Assembly: GCF_002913745.1 (NCBI RefSeq) | Contig: NZ_PPCG01000034.1 | Location: forward strand, 37,409-101,408 | Origin: Campylobacter concisus | GTDB lineage: Bacteria > Campylobacterota > Campylobacteria > Campylobacterales > Campylobacteraceae | DNA length: 64,000 bases | Direction: 5' to 3' | Shown: positions 50,706-58,591 of the stretch, in pieces | Numbering within the stretch: position 1 is the stretch's first letter | Layout of the letters: the number at the start of each line of letters is the position of its first letter | Made by a program: the position numbers and the translations under genes | The notes under the pieces: generated by a model | Told to the model about the DNA's origin: nothing | The model's input: the letters and a program-made list of their open reading frames with translations, nothing else | Database searches by the model: none

Positions 50706-50733
50706 TCACATAAATTTCACCAAAAGTAGGGCA

Positions 50734-51168
50734 ATGTCAGGAAAGATCAAACTTAGTTTTTTATCGGCCTTTAGAGATTTTTTTGTCTATCATCACAAGT
50801 CTTTAGAGTTTCGTGCCAAAATTTTTGCTGCGATTATCTCGGCTAAATTTGACCCAGATGAGGATGATTTTTTCATCTTAAATGACATTGTAAATGAAAT
50901 TTATGAAAACGATCAAACTAGAAAAGACTTCTTAATCCAAACCGTTAGAGAGTACGTGGCAAGGGTTAAGAAAAACGATAGGATCACGCTTGACACGCTT
51001 CTTTTAAGTATAGATAAAGATATGAAAGATCACAAAAGATATGCTAAAAAGATAGATTTTTCGCACCTTCGCCGCTTGATGAGTGGCTGCGAGGAGGAAA
51101 TTTTAGTGCAACAAAGAGTCTATGAGTTTTTGATAAACGAGGTTAAACTCTACTCGCAAAGCGCTTAA
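50734..51168 (+). CDS. Conserved protein of unknown function
   Basis: A 144-residue soluble, mostly helical protein (MSGKIKLSFLSAFRDFFVYH...). A TATAAT at 50700 and GGGCA before the ATG support it. Charged helices follow, with RRLMSGCEEEILVQQRVYEF near the end. It has no membrane segment or known motif that I can see. It is a single gene between the SRP RNA and the thiD remnant. From 51169 to 51405 I see no gene. Confidence 0.75.
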   Translation: MSGKIKLSFLSAFRDFFVYHHKSLEFRAKIFAAIISAKFDPDEDDFFILNDIVNEIYENDQTRKDFLIQTVREYVARVKKNDRITLDTLLLSIDKDMKDHKRYAKKIDFSHLRRLMSGCEEEILVQQRVYEFLINEVKLYSQSA

Positions 51169-51405
51169 ATTTCATCCTAAATTTAATCAAAAATTTTTCG
51201 TGGCTTGTAGCTAAATTTCTTCATTTTTGACCTTGATTTTCTCTATTTATCTAGCTAGCTTAGGCGATTTATGACCAAAATTCGAAATAACACTTCATCA
51301 GCTAAATTTACATTGATAAATGTGCATTATTTTGTGATAGAACGATATAGACCTTGGGCTAACCATAAAATTTAAAATAGGGTGTTGCAAAAATAATAAT
51401 CACAT

Positions 51406-51594
51406 ATGATTAACCCGCTTGTTATGAGTGGGACTGGATGTAGCTTTTCAACGGCGCTTGCTTGCTACCTTGCAAAGGGCAAGAGCTTGGAGGAGGCCAT
51501 AGGGCTTTCAAAAGAGTATATCTGCTCCATTATAAAAGAGAGCATCGACACAAAACTAGGTAAAAACCGCCTACTTTGGCACGGAGCAAAGTAA
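51406..51594 (+). pseudogene. Remnant of thiD (C-terminal fragment)
   Basis: Sixty-two codons match the C-terminal end of phosphomethylpyrimidine kinase: GTGCSFSTALACYLAKGKSLEEAI contains the anion-hole GTGC and the following helix; it is written here in part as GTGCSFSTALAC and KGKSLEEAI. The first 190 or so residues, with the substrate and ATP sites, are missing, and the 240 bases upstream hold no related frame. The ATG is probably internal. The original gene was most likely deleted. ThiD acts in thiamine synthesis. Confidence 0.8.
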
Positions 51595-51596
51595 AT

Positions 51597-52016
51597 TTAA
51601 GCTGCTTTTTGCACGGCGGCTGAGTGGGTTATGATGTCGTGTAAATTTAGTTTGTCTTTTCTAAAAAAGCAAAGGCAAAGTCCGATGATGCTAAAGCCGG
51701 CAAATGCAAAGCAAATTTGACGCAAGATCGCGTGAAAAAGGCCTAGTTTTTTGCCGGTTTGTAAATTTATGAGATAAATTTCTTGTGCTTTGTAGCCTGG
51801 AGTTTGCGCTTTTATGCTAAAAAAGAGGCACATTATAAGTGAGATGATACTATTTACCACAAAGATCGCAAGCTGGTTGTTTAAAAAGGCCTCTTTACCG
51901 CCAAGAACGAGATATGTGCTGATGTAAAATACTGGCATACCGATGATGAAAAGATCTATGATAGAGGCCTTTACTCTAGCCCAGATAGGTGCGATTTTCG
52001 CCTTTTGCTTTGCCAA
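51597..52016 (-). CDS. RDD-family membrane protein
   Basis: A 139-residue protein with three or four membrane helices. The RDD pattern is partly kept: WARVKASIIDLFIIGMP at the N-terminus (Arg and Asp), then KAQTPGYKAQEIYLIN and LRQICFAFAG. RDD proteins are poorly defined; some act as ion or proton exchangers. It is 37 bases downstream of the small gene after purM and may share its transcript. Confidence 0.82.
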   Translation of the reverse strand: MAKQKAKIAPIWARVKASIIDLFIIGMPVFYISTYLVLGGKEAFLNNQLAIFVVNSIISLIMCLFFSIKAQTPGYKAQEIYLINLQTGKKLGLFHAILRQICFAFAGFSIIGLCLCFFRKDKLNLHDIITHSAAVQKAA

Positions 52017-52053
52017 GTTACTTTCCTGTATTTATAAAAATTTGGCTAAATTT

Positions 52054-52242
52054 CTAGCCATTATCATGCGTGACGCAGAGCATAGTAGAGGCGCGTGAGA
52101 CCTTGCACCAGTGACTATAGAGATCAAGTTTTTTGATATCGCTTTCTAGTACATCAAAATAGCCTATATATTCATAAATGCTAAGATCAAAAAAGCTCTT
52201 ATTTTCGGTCCTTAGCAGACGTTTTTTGCTAAAATCTTGCAT
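52054..52242 (-). CDS. Small protein coupled to purM
   Basis: A 62-residue soluble protein (MQDFSKKRLLRTENKSFFDL) with two cysteines and two histidines near the C-terminus. Its ATG overlaps the purM stop as TGATG, so translation is likely coupled. I do not recognise it. Coding support is the junction and the intact frame only. Confidence 0.55.
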   Translation of the reverse strand: MQDFSKKRLLRTENKSFFDLSIYEYIGYFDVLESDIKKLDLYSHWCKVSRASTMLCVTHDNG

Positions 52243-53225
52243 CAAACTAGCTCAACGCCTTTGCCGCTTACCACTTCGCCGATCACGTAGCCATCACTAT
52301 TTGCTAAGACAGCATCAATGTTTTCTTTAGGCACGACAAGGATCATACCAACGCCCATGTTAAATGTCCTCATCATCTCGCTATCTTCTACTTTTTGAGC
52401 TAGGATTTTAAAAATTTCAGGCGTTTTTATAGCGCTTTTTTGCACCTTTGCACCAAGTCCAGCAGGGAAGACGCGAGGCAAGTTTTCAACTATGCCACCA
52501 CCCGTTATATGCGCCATCGCTGTGATCTTATCTTTTAATCTTAGAAAGTCGCTCACGTAAATTCTAGTTGGCTCAAGAAGCACGTCGATAAGTTTTTTAT
52601 CGCCCACTTTTTCATCAAATTTTAGCCCAAGCTCGCTTACCACTTTTCTTGCAAGAGAGAAGCCATTTGAGTGCAGGCCGCTACTTGGAAGTGCGACTAA
52701 AACGTCACCAGATTTTACAAATTTGCTCCTATCGATCTCGTCAGCCTCGGCGATACCCACGGCAAATCCAGCAAGGTCAAAGTCGCCCTTTTCATACATT
52801 GACGGCATCTCGGCTGTCTCACCGCCGATCAGCGCGCATTGCGCCTTTTTGCAGCCGTTTGCGATACTTTTTACCACCTCTTTGGCGCTTTCTATCTCAA
52901 GCTTTGCAGTCGCGTAGTAGTCGAGGAAAAAGAGTGGTGTGGCGAAGTTGCAGATGAGGTCATTTACGCACATTGCGACTAGATCCTCGCCAACACCCTC
53001 AAATTTCTTAGCGTCGATAGCTAGGCGAAGCTTCGTGCCAACGCCGTCGGTCGCGCCTAAAATGGCTGGATTTTTATATCCGCTTGGCAGTCTGATCGCA
53101 CCTGAAAATGATCCGATACCGCCTATGACGTTTGGTGTTTGCGTAGATTTTACGAAAGGCTTGATCGCCTCAACAAAGCTATTTCCAGCATCTATATCGA
53201 CTCCAGCATCTTTATAACTTATCAT
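52242..53225 (-). CDS. purM: Phosphoribosylaminoimidazole synthetase (AIR synthetase)
   Basis: Fifth step of purine synthesis: it closes FGAM to AIR with ATP. The N-terminal YKDAGVDIDAGN, GGIGSFSGAIRLP, the ATDGVGTKLRLA motif, GGETAEMP and the HITGGGIVENLPRVFP segment are all diagnostic. I use ATG 53225, five bases after AAGGG, rather than GTG 53231. The length of 327 residues is typical. It diverges from coaE. Confidence 0.97.
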   Translation of the reverse strand: MISYKDAGVDIDAGNSFVEAIKPFVKSTQTPNVIGGIGSFSGAIRLPSGYKNPAILGATDGVGTKLRLAIDAKKFEGVGEDLVAMCVNDLICNFATPLFFLDYYATAKLEIESAKEVVKSIANGCKKAQCALIGGETAEMPSMYEKGDFDLAGFAVGIAEADEIDRSKFVKSGDVLVALPSSGLHSNGFSLARKVVSELGLKFDEKVGDKKLIDVLLEPTRIYVSDFLRLKDKITAMAHITGGGIVENLPRVFPAGLGAKVQKSAIKTPEIFKILAQKVEDSEMMRTFNMGVGMILVVPKENIDAVLANSDGYVIGEVVSGKGVELV

Positions 53226-53269
53226 TTTCACCCTTTTGGTTATTTTTTAAAACTTTAGCCAAAAGTTGC

Positions 53270-53275
53270 TAAAAT
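53270..53275 (+). promoter_or_regulatory. -10 box for coaE
   Basis: TAAAAT lies 30 bases before the chosen TTG start of coaE. This placement argues against the longer frame opening at 53266. Confidence 0.45.
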
Positions 53276-53304
53276 TGTTATCAATTTTCAAAAATGGAGC
53301 GAGT

Positions 53305-53907
53305 TTGCAGAAATTTCCAAACGCCTACGTCATCACAGGCTCGATCGCTAGTGGCAAAAGCACGGTTGTAAATTTACTAAAAGAGCGAGGTTTTAGCGTG
53401 ATAGATGCGGACTTGATCGCCCACGAACAGCTTGAAATTTGCAAATGCGAGATAGTAGAAGCTTTTGGCGAGCAAATTTTAGATGAGACTGGTAAGATAG
53501 ATCGCAAAAAACTGGGTACCATCGTCTTTAACGAGCCAAAAAAGCTTAAAAATTTAGAGCAAATTTTACATCCAAAGATAAAAGCTGAAATTTTTTTCAA
53601 AGCTTCGCAGCTTGAGCGATTGGGGCAGGTTTATTTTGTAGATATCCCTTTGTTTTTTGAAAAAAAGCAGCGTTACAGCGAGTTTAAAAATGTAGCTGTG
53701 ATCTACGCGCCAAAAGAGCTTTTGCTAAGCCGTCTAATGAACCGAAATGCTCTAAATTTAGAAGCTGCAAAAGCTAGAGTAGAGCTTCAGATGGACATCG
53801 AGAAAAAGCGAAAAATGGCAAAATTTATTATCGATAATAGCAGCGACATGGAGAATTTAAAGCTAGAGCTAGAGAAATTTCTAAAGCAAATTTGCGCTAT
53901 CTCTTGA
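53305..53907 (+). CDS. coaE: Dephospho-CoA kinase
   Basis: Last step of coenzyme A synthesis. The P-loop GSIASGKST, the LID and CoA-binding segments VIDADLIAHE, and the LHPKIK motif are typical. I placed the start at TTG 53305 because GGAG lies five bases upstream and the product (MQKFPNAYVITGSIASGK) has the usual short N-terminus. A longer frame to 53266 would begin before the likely -10 box. The 200-residue length fits. The 3' end overlaps the convergent AlkD-like gene by 11 bases. Confidence 0.93.
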   Translation: MQKFPNAYVITGSIASGKSTVVNLLKERGFSVIDADLIAHEQLEICKCEIVEAFGEQILDETGKIDRKKLGTIVFNEPKKLKNLEQILHPKIKAEIFFKASQLERLGQVYFVDIPLFFEKKQRYSEFKNVAVIYAPKELLLSRLMNRNALNLEAAKARVELQMDIEKKRKMAKFIIDNSSDMENLKLELEKFLKQICAIS

Positions 53908-54517
53908 TAAATTTACTAGCAAATTTATATGTTTGCAAGCTCTCTTTACTAGCTAAATTCCAGCTATCAAGCTCAGCTTTTACTAAATTTGGAAATTTTT
54001 TGCTTATATCCTTTAGAGCATTGCCAACCGACTTTCTAAGATACTCGCTCTCGTCTTCTTTTAGGCTAGCTAGACGCCTAATGGCCTCATCTGGGTTATC
54101 TTTAAAATAGGGCCTATTTGTCCATATCCTAAGCCCCTCTGTTACGGCTCTTTTTGCATTTGCGTTGCCATTTTTTACCCACTCATCGATCGTTAAAAGT
54201 GCCTGTTCGTAGCCAACTTTTTTACAAAACTCATCAAATGCCTTTGCTAGCACCTCTTGAACCCTCCAGTTTTCATCTTTTGAGACTTCATCTCTCATAA
54301 ACGCCAAAATTTCTTCACTATCCGATAGGTGTCCAAAGAGAAAAACCGCATACATCCGCACTTGATAGACATTCGAGCCGTATGCTAGGTATGCAAGCTC
54401 TTTGCAGTGCGCAGCTCCCTTTGCTTTATAGTCAGCCAAAGCCCTATTTTCTTGCTCTTTAAAGCCATTTTCTATTAAAGAAAACTCTTTTTCTAAATTT
54501 AAGATGTAGCTCTTCAA
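53897..54517 (-). CDS. DNA alkylation repair (AlkD-like HEAT repeat) protein
   Basis: A 206-residue all-helical HEAT-repeat protein. Segments such as WRVQEVLAKAFDEFCKK, NANAKRAVTEGLRIWTNRPYF and SEYLRKSVGNALKDISKKFP match the AlkD/AlkC glycosylase family, where they grip alkylated DNA. The catalytic residues are not confidently placed, so it may be a non-catalytic relative. It is transcribed alone toward coaE. Confidence 0.75.
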   Translation of the reverse strand: MKSYILNLEKEFSLIENGFKEQENRALADYKAKGAAHCKELAYLAYGSNVYQVRMYAVFLFGHLSDSEEILAFMRDEVSKDENWRVQEVLAKAFDEFCKKVGYEQALLTIDEWVKNGNANAKRAVTEGLRIWTNRPYFKDNPDEAIRRLASLKEDESEYLRKSVGNALKDISKKFPNLVKAELDSWNLASKESLQTYKFASKFIKR

Positions 54518-54592
54518 AGTGGCTCCTTTAAAATCACTAATAACTCTTATCTAAATTTTAGTAAAATCACGCAAAAAATAAAAGGATGGCTC

Positions 54593-55336
54593 ATGCAAGT
54601 CTCAAAATATAACGCCAGCGGCAACGATTTTGTCATATTTCACACATTTTTGAGCAAAGATAGAAGCGAGCTTGCAAGGCAGATTTGCAGCAGAACAAAC
54701 GGCGTGGGAGCTGACGGGCTCATCGTGCTTTTACCTTACGAAAAGGGCGTGAAATGGGAGTTTTACAACAGCGACGGAAGCTACGCTGCGATGTGTGGCA
54801 ACGGCTCGCGTGCGGCTGCTAGATATGCCTATCTAAACGGCCTTGTTAGTTCAAGCGAATTTGCTCTGCTAACTGGTAGCGGCGAGGTGATGGCAAGCGT
54901 GAAAGGTGAGTGCGTCGAGGTCGTGCTAACAAGTCCAAAAATTTTAAGCGAACCGCTAAATGAAAACGGCAAAACTTGGTACTTTTACGATACTGGCGTG
55001 CCGCATCTTGTAAATTTCACACAAAATTTAGATGAATTTGACGTCAAAGAGTGCAGGGCGCTTCGCCAAAAATACAATGCAAATGTAAATTTAGCCAAAT
55101 TTGATGGCGGAGTTTTAAAGGTAAGAACCTATGAAAGGGGCGTGGAGGATGAGACGCTAGCTTGTGGCACTGGCATGGCGGCTTGCTTTTATGGCGCTAC
55201 TTTAAATTTAAACGCAGCGCAATGTCTAAAAGTCTATCCAAAAAGCGGCGAGGAGCTTGGACTTAGGCTTGAAAACGGTAAAATTTTATTTAGCGGAGCG
55301 GTGAAACACTGCTTTGATACGAGTATTGAAATTTAG
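54593..55336 (+). CDS. dapF: Diaminopimelate epimerase
   Basis: Converts LL- to meso-diaminopimelate for lysine and peptidoglycan. The two catalytic cysteines lie in MCGNGSRAAARYA and in LACGTGMAACF. YNASGNDFVIF at the N-terminus and GADGLIVL are diagnostic. The 247-residue length is slightly short but normal for Campylobacter. AAAAGGATGG precedes the ATG. The last 19 codons are repeated in decayed form 262 bases downstream. Confidence 0.96.
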   Translation: MQVSKYNASGNDFVIFHTFLSKDRSELARQICSRTNGVGADGLIVLLPYEKGVKWEFYNSDGSYAAMCGNGSRAAARYAYLNGLVSSSEFALLTGSGEVMASVKGECVEVVLTSPKILSEPLNENGKTWYFYDTGVPHLVNFTQNLDEFDVKECRALRQKYNANVNLAKFDGGVLKVRTYERGVEDETLACGTGMAACFYGATLNLNAAQCLKVYPKSGEELGLRLENGKILFSGAVKHCFDTSIEI

Positions 55337-55706
55337 CTTTTAGAGTGAGTTTTTAGCCTATTCTTGGCTAGTCGCGGTAAGTAAGTTTTCAAATTTATAT
55401 CACTAAATTTGTGCTCAACAGTCGAACTAAATTTATAGCGGTGCTGATTAAAATTTGAATACAAACCATTTAAGAGTTTAGCTACTTAAATATCTCAAGA
55501 ATTAATTTATATGAAATTTGTTGGGGTGTAAAATCTCCTCCAAAATTTTATTTAATGGAGTGGTGAAACACTGTTTTAATATGAGTATTAAAATTTAGCT
55601 ATTTGGCTGTGGGTAGTTAAATTTGGTTAGTAGTTTGTAAAAGTCGCGGGTAGTAAATTAAAACAAAGAGTTTTATAGAGTTTTTGTTATTAAAATTTAA
55701 GTGTAT
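55337..55706 (+). other. Long noncoding gap after dapF
   Basis: About 370 bases with no supported gene. It holds the decayed copy of the dapF 3' end (55542-55598), and before it AT-rich sequence with several AAATTT words. A piece near 55370-55380 (AGTCGCGGTAAGTAA) recurs near 55642-55656, so the duplicated unit extends past the stop codon. Confidence 0.6.
55542..55601 (+). repeat. Decayed duplicate of the dapF 3' end
   Basis: The stretch aligns without gaps to 55280-55339. In the dapF frame the original reads KILFSGAVKHCFDTSIEI stop, the copy KILFNGVVKHCFNMSIKI stop. The stop codon is kept. Differences are scattered, mostly G or C to A or T, as expected in a relic under AT mutation pressure. 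The rest of dapF is absent. Confidence 0.85.
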
Positions 55707-55731
55707 AAAAAAATCTCCGCCGAAGCGGAGA
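55707..55731 (-). terminator. Rho-independent terminator of rpmI-rplT
   Basis: On the minus strand, CTCCGC, the loop TTCG, GCGGAG and then ATTTTTTT. It is a perfect UUCG hairpin followed by a U tract, 10 bases after the rplT stop. Confidence 0.95.
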
Positions 55732-55738
55732 AAAGGTG

Positions 55739-56095
55739 TTATTTCAAAGCATCTTTTGCTTGTTTTGCAAGTGCCGCAAATGCCTTCGCGTCATTCATAG
55801 CCAGATCAGCTAAAATTTTTCTATCAAGTTCGATCTTAGCTTTGTTTAAGCCGTTGATAAATCTTGAATAGCTAATGTCGTTTAGTCTGCAAGCTGCATT
55901 GATACGAACGATCCATAAACGTCTGAAATCACGTTTTTTCTGGCGTCTGTCGCGATATGCGTAAACTAAACTTCTCTCTAGTTGCTCTTTAGCTTTTCTA
56001 AAGTGTTTATGCCTAGCACTGAAAAAGCCACGTGCTAGCTTTAAAACTTTCTTATGGCGTCTTCTTCTAACTACGCCTGTTTTTACTCTTGCCAT
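55739..56095 (-). CDS. rplT: 50S ribosomal protein L20
   Basis: An early 23S rRNA-binding assembly protein. The 118 basic residues begin [21 protein letters not shown] and contain [21 protein letters not shown], cut here; length and motifs are those of L20. L20 is a known translational autoregulator in other bacteria. It is preceded by rpmI and ends at a strong terminator. Confidence 0.98.
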   Translation of the reverse strand: MARVKTGVVRRRRHKKVLKLARGFFSARHKHFRKAKEQLERSLVYAYRDRRQKKRDFRRLWIVRINAACRLNDISYSRFINGLNKAKIELDRKILADLAMNDAKAFAALAKQAKDALK

Positions 56096-56118
56096 ATTTA
56101 TCCTTTTACAAATTGGCG

Positions 56119-56151
56119 CTCACGAAGTGAGTCTTGCCCCTAAATTTGGGG
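56119..56151 (-). promoter_or_regulatory. Two stem-loops between rpmI and rplT
   Basis: CTCAC-GAA-GTGAG (56119-56131) and CCCC-TAAATTT-GGGG (56137-56151) stand side by side in the 100-base intercistronic gap just before the rplT ribosome site. They could form an RNA control element, a processing site, or an L20-responsive structure. Confidence 0.5.
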
Positions 56152-56195
56152 GAGTTTGAATGACTTTTTTGTCAAAAACTTAAATCTACGCTGCT

Positions 56196-56387
56196 TTATA
56201 CGCCGAGCATTTTGCGAACGGCTGGGACATTTGTGCTGTCCACGTATTTTGGGCCACGCAAATCTCTCATACGCTTAGTAGGTTTTTTTGTTAAGATGTG
56301 GCTTCTAAAAGCAGAGCCTCTTTTTATCTTATTTTTACCTACTTTAAAGCGCTTAGCAGCACCGCGAACGGTTTTCATCTTTGGCAT
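56196..56387 (-). CDS. rpmI: 50S ribosomal protein L35
   Basis: A 63-residue basic ribosomal protein beginning [19 protein letters not shown], as in L35. An AAGGATTAGC-like ribosome site precedes the ATG. infC, often upstream, is not here: 56388-56588 is a noncoding gap that must hold the promoters of rpmI and of the divergent peptidase gene. Confidence 0.97.
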   Translation of the reverse strand: MPKMKTVRGAAKRFKVGKNKIKRGSAFRSHILTKKPTKRMRDLRGPKYVDSTNVPAVRKMLGV

Positions 56388-56546
56388 GCTAATCCTTTTT
56401 GAAATTTTATACGCAAGTGCGTAAGATTTGGATTATAGCGAAAAATCCTTTAGAAAATTTAAATTTCACTTAGACAAAATTTGCAATAAATTTACATTTA
56501 ACTTAAAAAAGTTTTAAAATTTAGAATTAAATTATTAAATTTGGCA

Positions 56547-56552
56547 TATAAT
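56547..56552 (+). promoter_or_regulatory. -10 box of the C69 peptidase gene
   Basis: Exact TATAAT preceded by TTGGCA, 36 bases before the ATG. The region upstream is strongly AT-rich, as in Campylobacter promoters. Confidence 0.6.
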
Positions 56553-56588
56553 TACATATGAAAATTTTATTTTACTAAAGGAGTAAAA

Positions 56589-58085
56589 ATGAAAGGGAAA
56601 ATTCTCGCATCAATCGTCGCTATGAGTGCGATTTTAGGCACAAGTAGCTTGGCATGCACTACCATTTTAGTAGGAGATAAAGCTTCAAACGACGGCTCTA
56701 TGTTAGTGGCTAGAAGCGCTGATAGCAAGGCTATAAAGGCACAAGTCTTTTTGATACATCCAGCTACGAAAAACCAAACTGGCATGCACAGCTCAAAGGC
56801 GCATGACGGCGCAAATGACTTTACATATCCACTCCCAAAAGATGGCATGAGATACACAACTATCGCAAATTCACACACAAAACTTCACGGAGCAGTCGGC
56901 TACAACGAGGCTGGCGTTGGACTTAGTGGCACTGAGACTATCTATGCAAAAGATGAGCTTTTAAAAGTTGATCCATACAACGAAGAAACCGGCATCACAG
57001 AAGATGACATCCCAGACGTGCTTTTGCCACGCATCAAAAGCGCAAAAGAGGGCGTTAAGCTTCTTGGTGAGATAGTGGAGACAAAAGGCGCTGGAGAGGG
57101 CTTTGGTGTGGTATTTGTCGATGCAAACGAGCTTTGGTACTTTGAAACTGGCACAGGTCATAAGTGGATCGCTTCAAAGATCCCACAAGATGAGTACTTC
57201 GTCACTGCAAACCAAGGCAGACTTCACGCTTATAAAGAGAATGATCCAAATTTCATGGGAGCAAAAGATGTCATCAAATTTGCGATCGATAACAAGACTT
57301 ATGACCCTGCAAAAGACGGCGAATTTAACTTCACAAAGGCCTATACAAGGGACGATGAGAGAGATGTGACTTACAACTACCCACGCGTTTGCTGGGTGCA
57401 AAGTATGTTTAACCCAAGCCTAAAACAAGACTTCGCCGATGGTCAAAAATTCCCAGTATTTTTAAAACCAGAGAAAAAACTAAGTGTTGAGGATCTAAAA
57501 GCTGCGATGAGAGCCCACTACAACGGCACGCCGTTTGATAATTACGCTAGTAAAGATGAAGATAAGAAAAACATCTACCGCGCTATAAGCGTCTTTAGAA
57601 CATACGAGTCTCACGTCATGCAGGTGCGCCCATGGCTACCAAAAGAGATCGGCCGTGTGACCTACGTCGCTCTTGGTATGGCTGATCTTAGCGTTTATTT
57701 GCCGTATTATGAGGGGCTTGATGGCTTTATAAAAGGCTACTCAGATGGCTCATATGACGCTGATGATACTTCGATTTACTGGGTTTATAGAAAGCTTCAA
57801 ACCCTTGTGATGACTGATTATGAGAAGTATTCGCCAGTGGTAAAAGAGGCCTACGCTAAATTTGAAAAAGAGTTGGCGGTAAAACAGGCTAAATTTGAAG
57901 ATGAGTACGTCAAACTTTATAAAAAAGATAAGAAAAAAGCGGACAAACTCTTAAATGAATTTAGCCAAAAGACTATGCAAGAGGCTAAAGATCTAACTCA
58001 GGAGCTTACAAACAAGGTCTTTACTATGCTTACAGCTGATATGGATGCTAAGCTAAAATCCCTAAACAAAGGCAAAAAAGACTAA
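56589..58085 (+). CDS. Secreted C69-family dipeptidase
   Basis: A 498-residue Ntn-hydrolase of the PepD/U34 type. After a signal peptide (residues 1-22) the sequence continues CTTILVGDKASNDGS, so Cys23 would become the N-terminal nucleophile after cleavage. ARSADS, VGYNEAGVGLSGTET and MFNPSLKQ also fit the family. A Lys-rich helical C-terminus follows. AAAGGAG lies seven bases before the ATG. It probably digests dipeptides in the periplasm for amino-acid use, which suits an asaccharolytic organism. It is transcribed alone. Confidence 0.92.
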   Translation: MKGKILASIVAMSAILGTSSLACTTILVGDKASNDGSMLVARSADSKAIKAQVFLIHPATKNQTGMHSSKAHDGANDFTYPLPKDGMRYTTIANSHTKLHGAVGYNEAGVGLSGTETIYAKDELLKVDPYNEETGITEDDIPDVLLPRIKSAKEGVKLLGEIVETKGAGEGFGVVFVDANELWYFETGTGHKWIASKIPQDEYFVTANQGRLHAYKENDPNFMGAKDVIKFAIDNKTYDPAKDGEFNFTKAYTRDDERDVTYNYPRVCWVQSMFNPSLKQDFADGQKFPVFLKPEKKLSVEDLKAAMRAHYNGTPFDNYASKDEDKKNIYRAISVFRTYESHVMQVRPWLPKEIGRVTYVALGMADLSVYLPYYEGLDGFIKGYSDGSYDADDTSIYWVYRKLQTLVMTDYEKYSPVVKEAYAKFEKELAVKQAKFEDEYVKLYKKDKKKADKLLNEFSQKTMQEAKDLTQELTNKVFTMLTADMDAKLKSLNKGKKD

Positions 58086-58186
58086 AAACTCTGGGCGCGA
58101 AATTTAGTAGCGCCCAAACTTTAAACAAAAATTTGGCAAAGAGCGTTTATAATGCGGCAAAAATTCACTACAAAGGAAAAACGCTG

Positions 58187-58216
58187 ATGCCTTGTCCCAT
58201 GCGTAAAGCTCATTAA
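58187..58216 (+). CDS. Possible nine-residue leader peptide before metE
   Basis: The frame MPCPMRKAH stop is preceded by AAAGGA at 58172-58177 and by a TATAAT at 58148-58153. Two Met and one Cys codon among nine would suit attenuation of a methionine gene. It could equally be the intact start of a gene that later lost its frame, because a shifted frame stays open for 88 codons. metE begins 375 bases on. Confidence 0.35.
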   Translation: MPCPMRKAH

Positions 58217-58491
58217 TCTCGGCAAAAAACATATCAGCGATTTTCAAAAAACACGCAAATTTTTAAATGATTTTACATTTTTTCACATTGAGATAAATCC
58301 ATTTTTGCTAGCAGGTCCGCTGCATTGTAACTGCATTTTTAATAGCAAAGCTAAGCAATGCCTGAAATTTGGCAAGGATCTTTTTAGTAGGGTTTTTTAT
58401 AAATTTTACTTTAGTTTAAGAAGAAGCGGGTGTCATCCACCATGTTTTGGGTGACCTAGACTTGTGCGCAGCGCAACAACATTGAACGTGC

Positions 58492-58500
58492 GGGGGGGGG
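58492..58500 (+). repeat. G9 homopolymer tract upstream of metE
   Basis: Nine consecutive G, then TTGGG. Long G runs are hypermutable in Campylobacter and usually cause phase variation. This one lies outside any supported gene, 92 bases before the metE ATG, so any effect would be on transcription or mRNA structure. Confidence 0.85.
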
Positions 58501-58591
58501 TTGGGTTGTAGGGATATACCTGCATAAAAATATTCAAGGTGGCTGTGCTCTGCATAGTTTTAATTTAAAAAGAAATTTAAAAAGGATAAAA

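Larger units (their letters stand above)
58086..58591 (+). other. 506-base leader region upstream of metE
   Basis: This long gap has a TATAAT at 58148-58153, a good ribosome site with a nine-codon frame (58187-58216), an unexplained 88-codon open frame without a start codon (58188-58454), a G9 tract (58492-58500), and finally the metE ribosome site AAAAAGGAT. GC content rises near the G tract. I see no known riboswitch. Confidence 0.6.

Noticed and set aside
58441..58475. Hairpin-like GGTGTCATCCACC...GGGTGACC as a metE riboswitch or terminator
   Set aside because: Pairing is imperfect, there is no T run, and it matches no methionine-related RNA element that I know.
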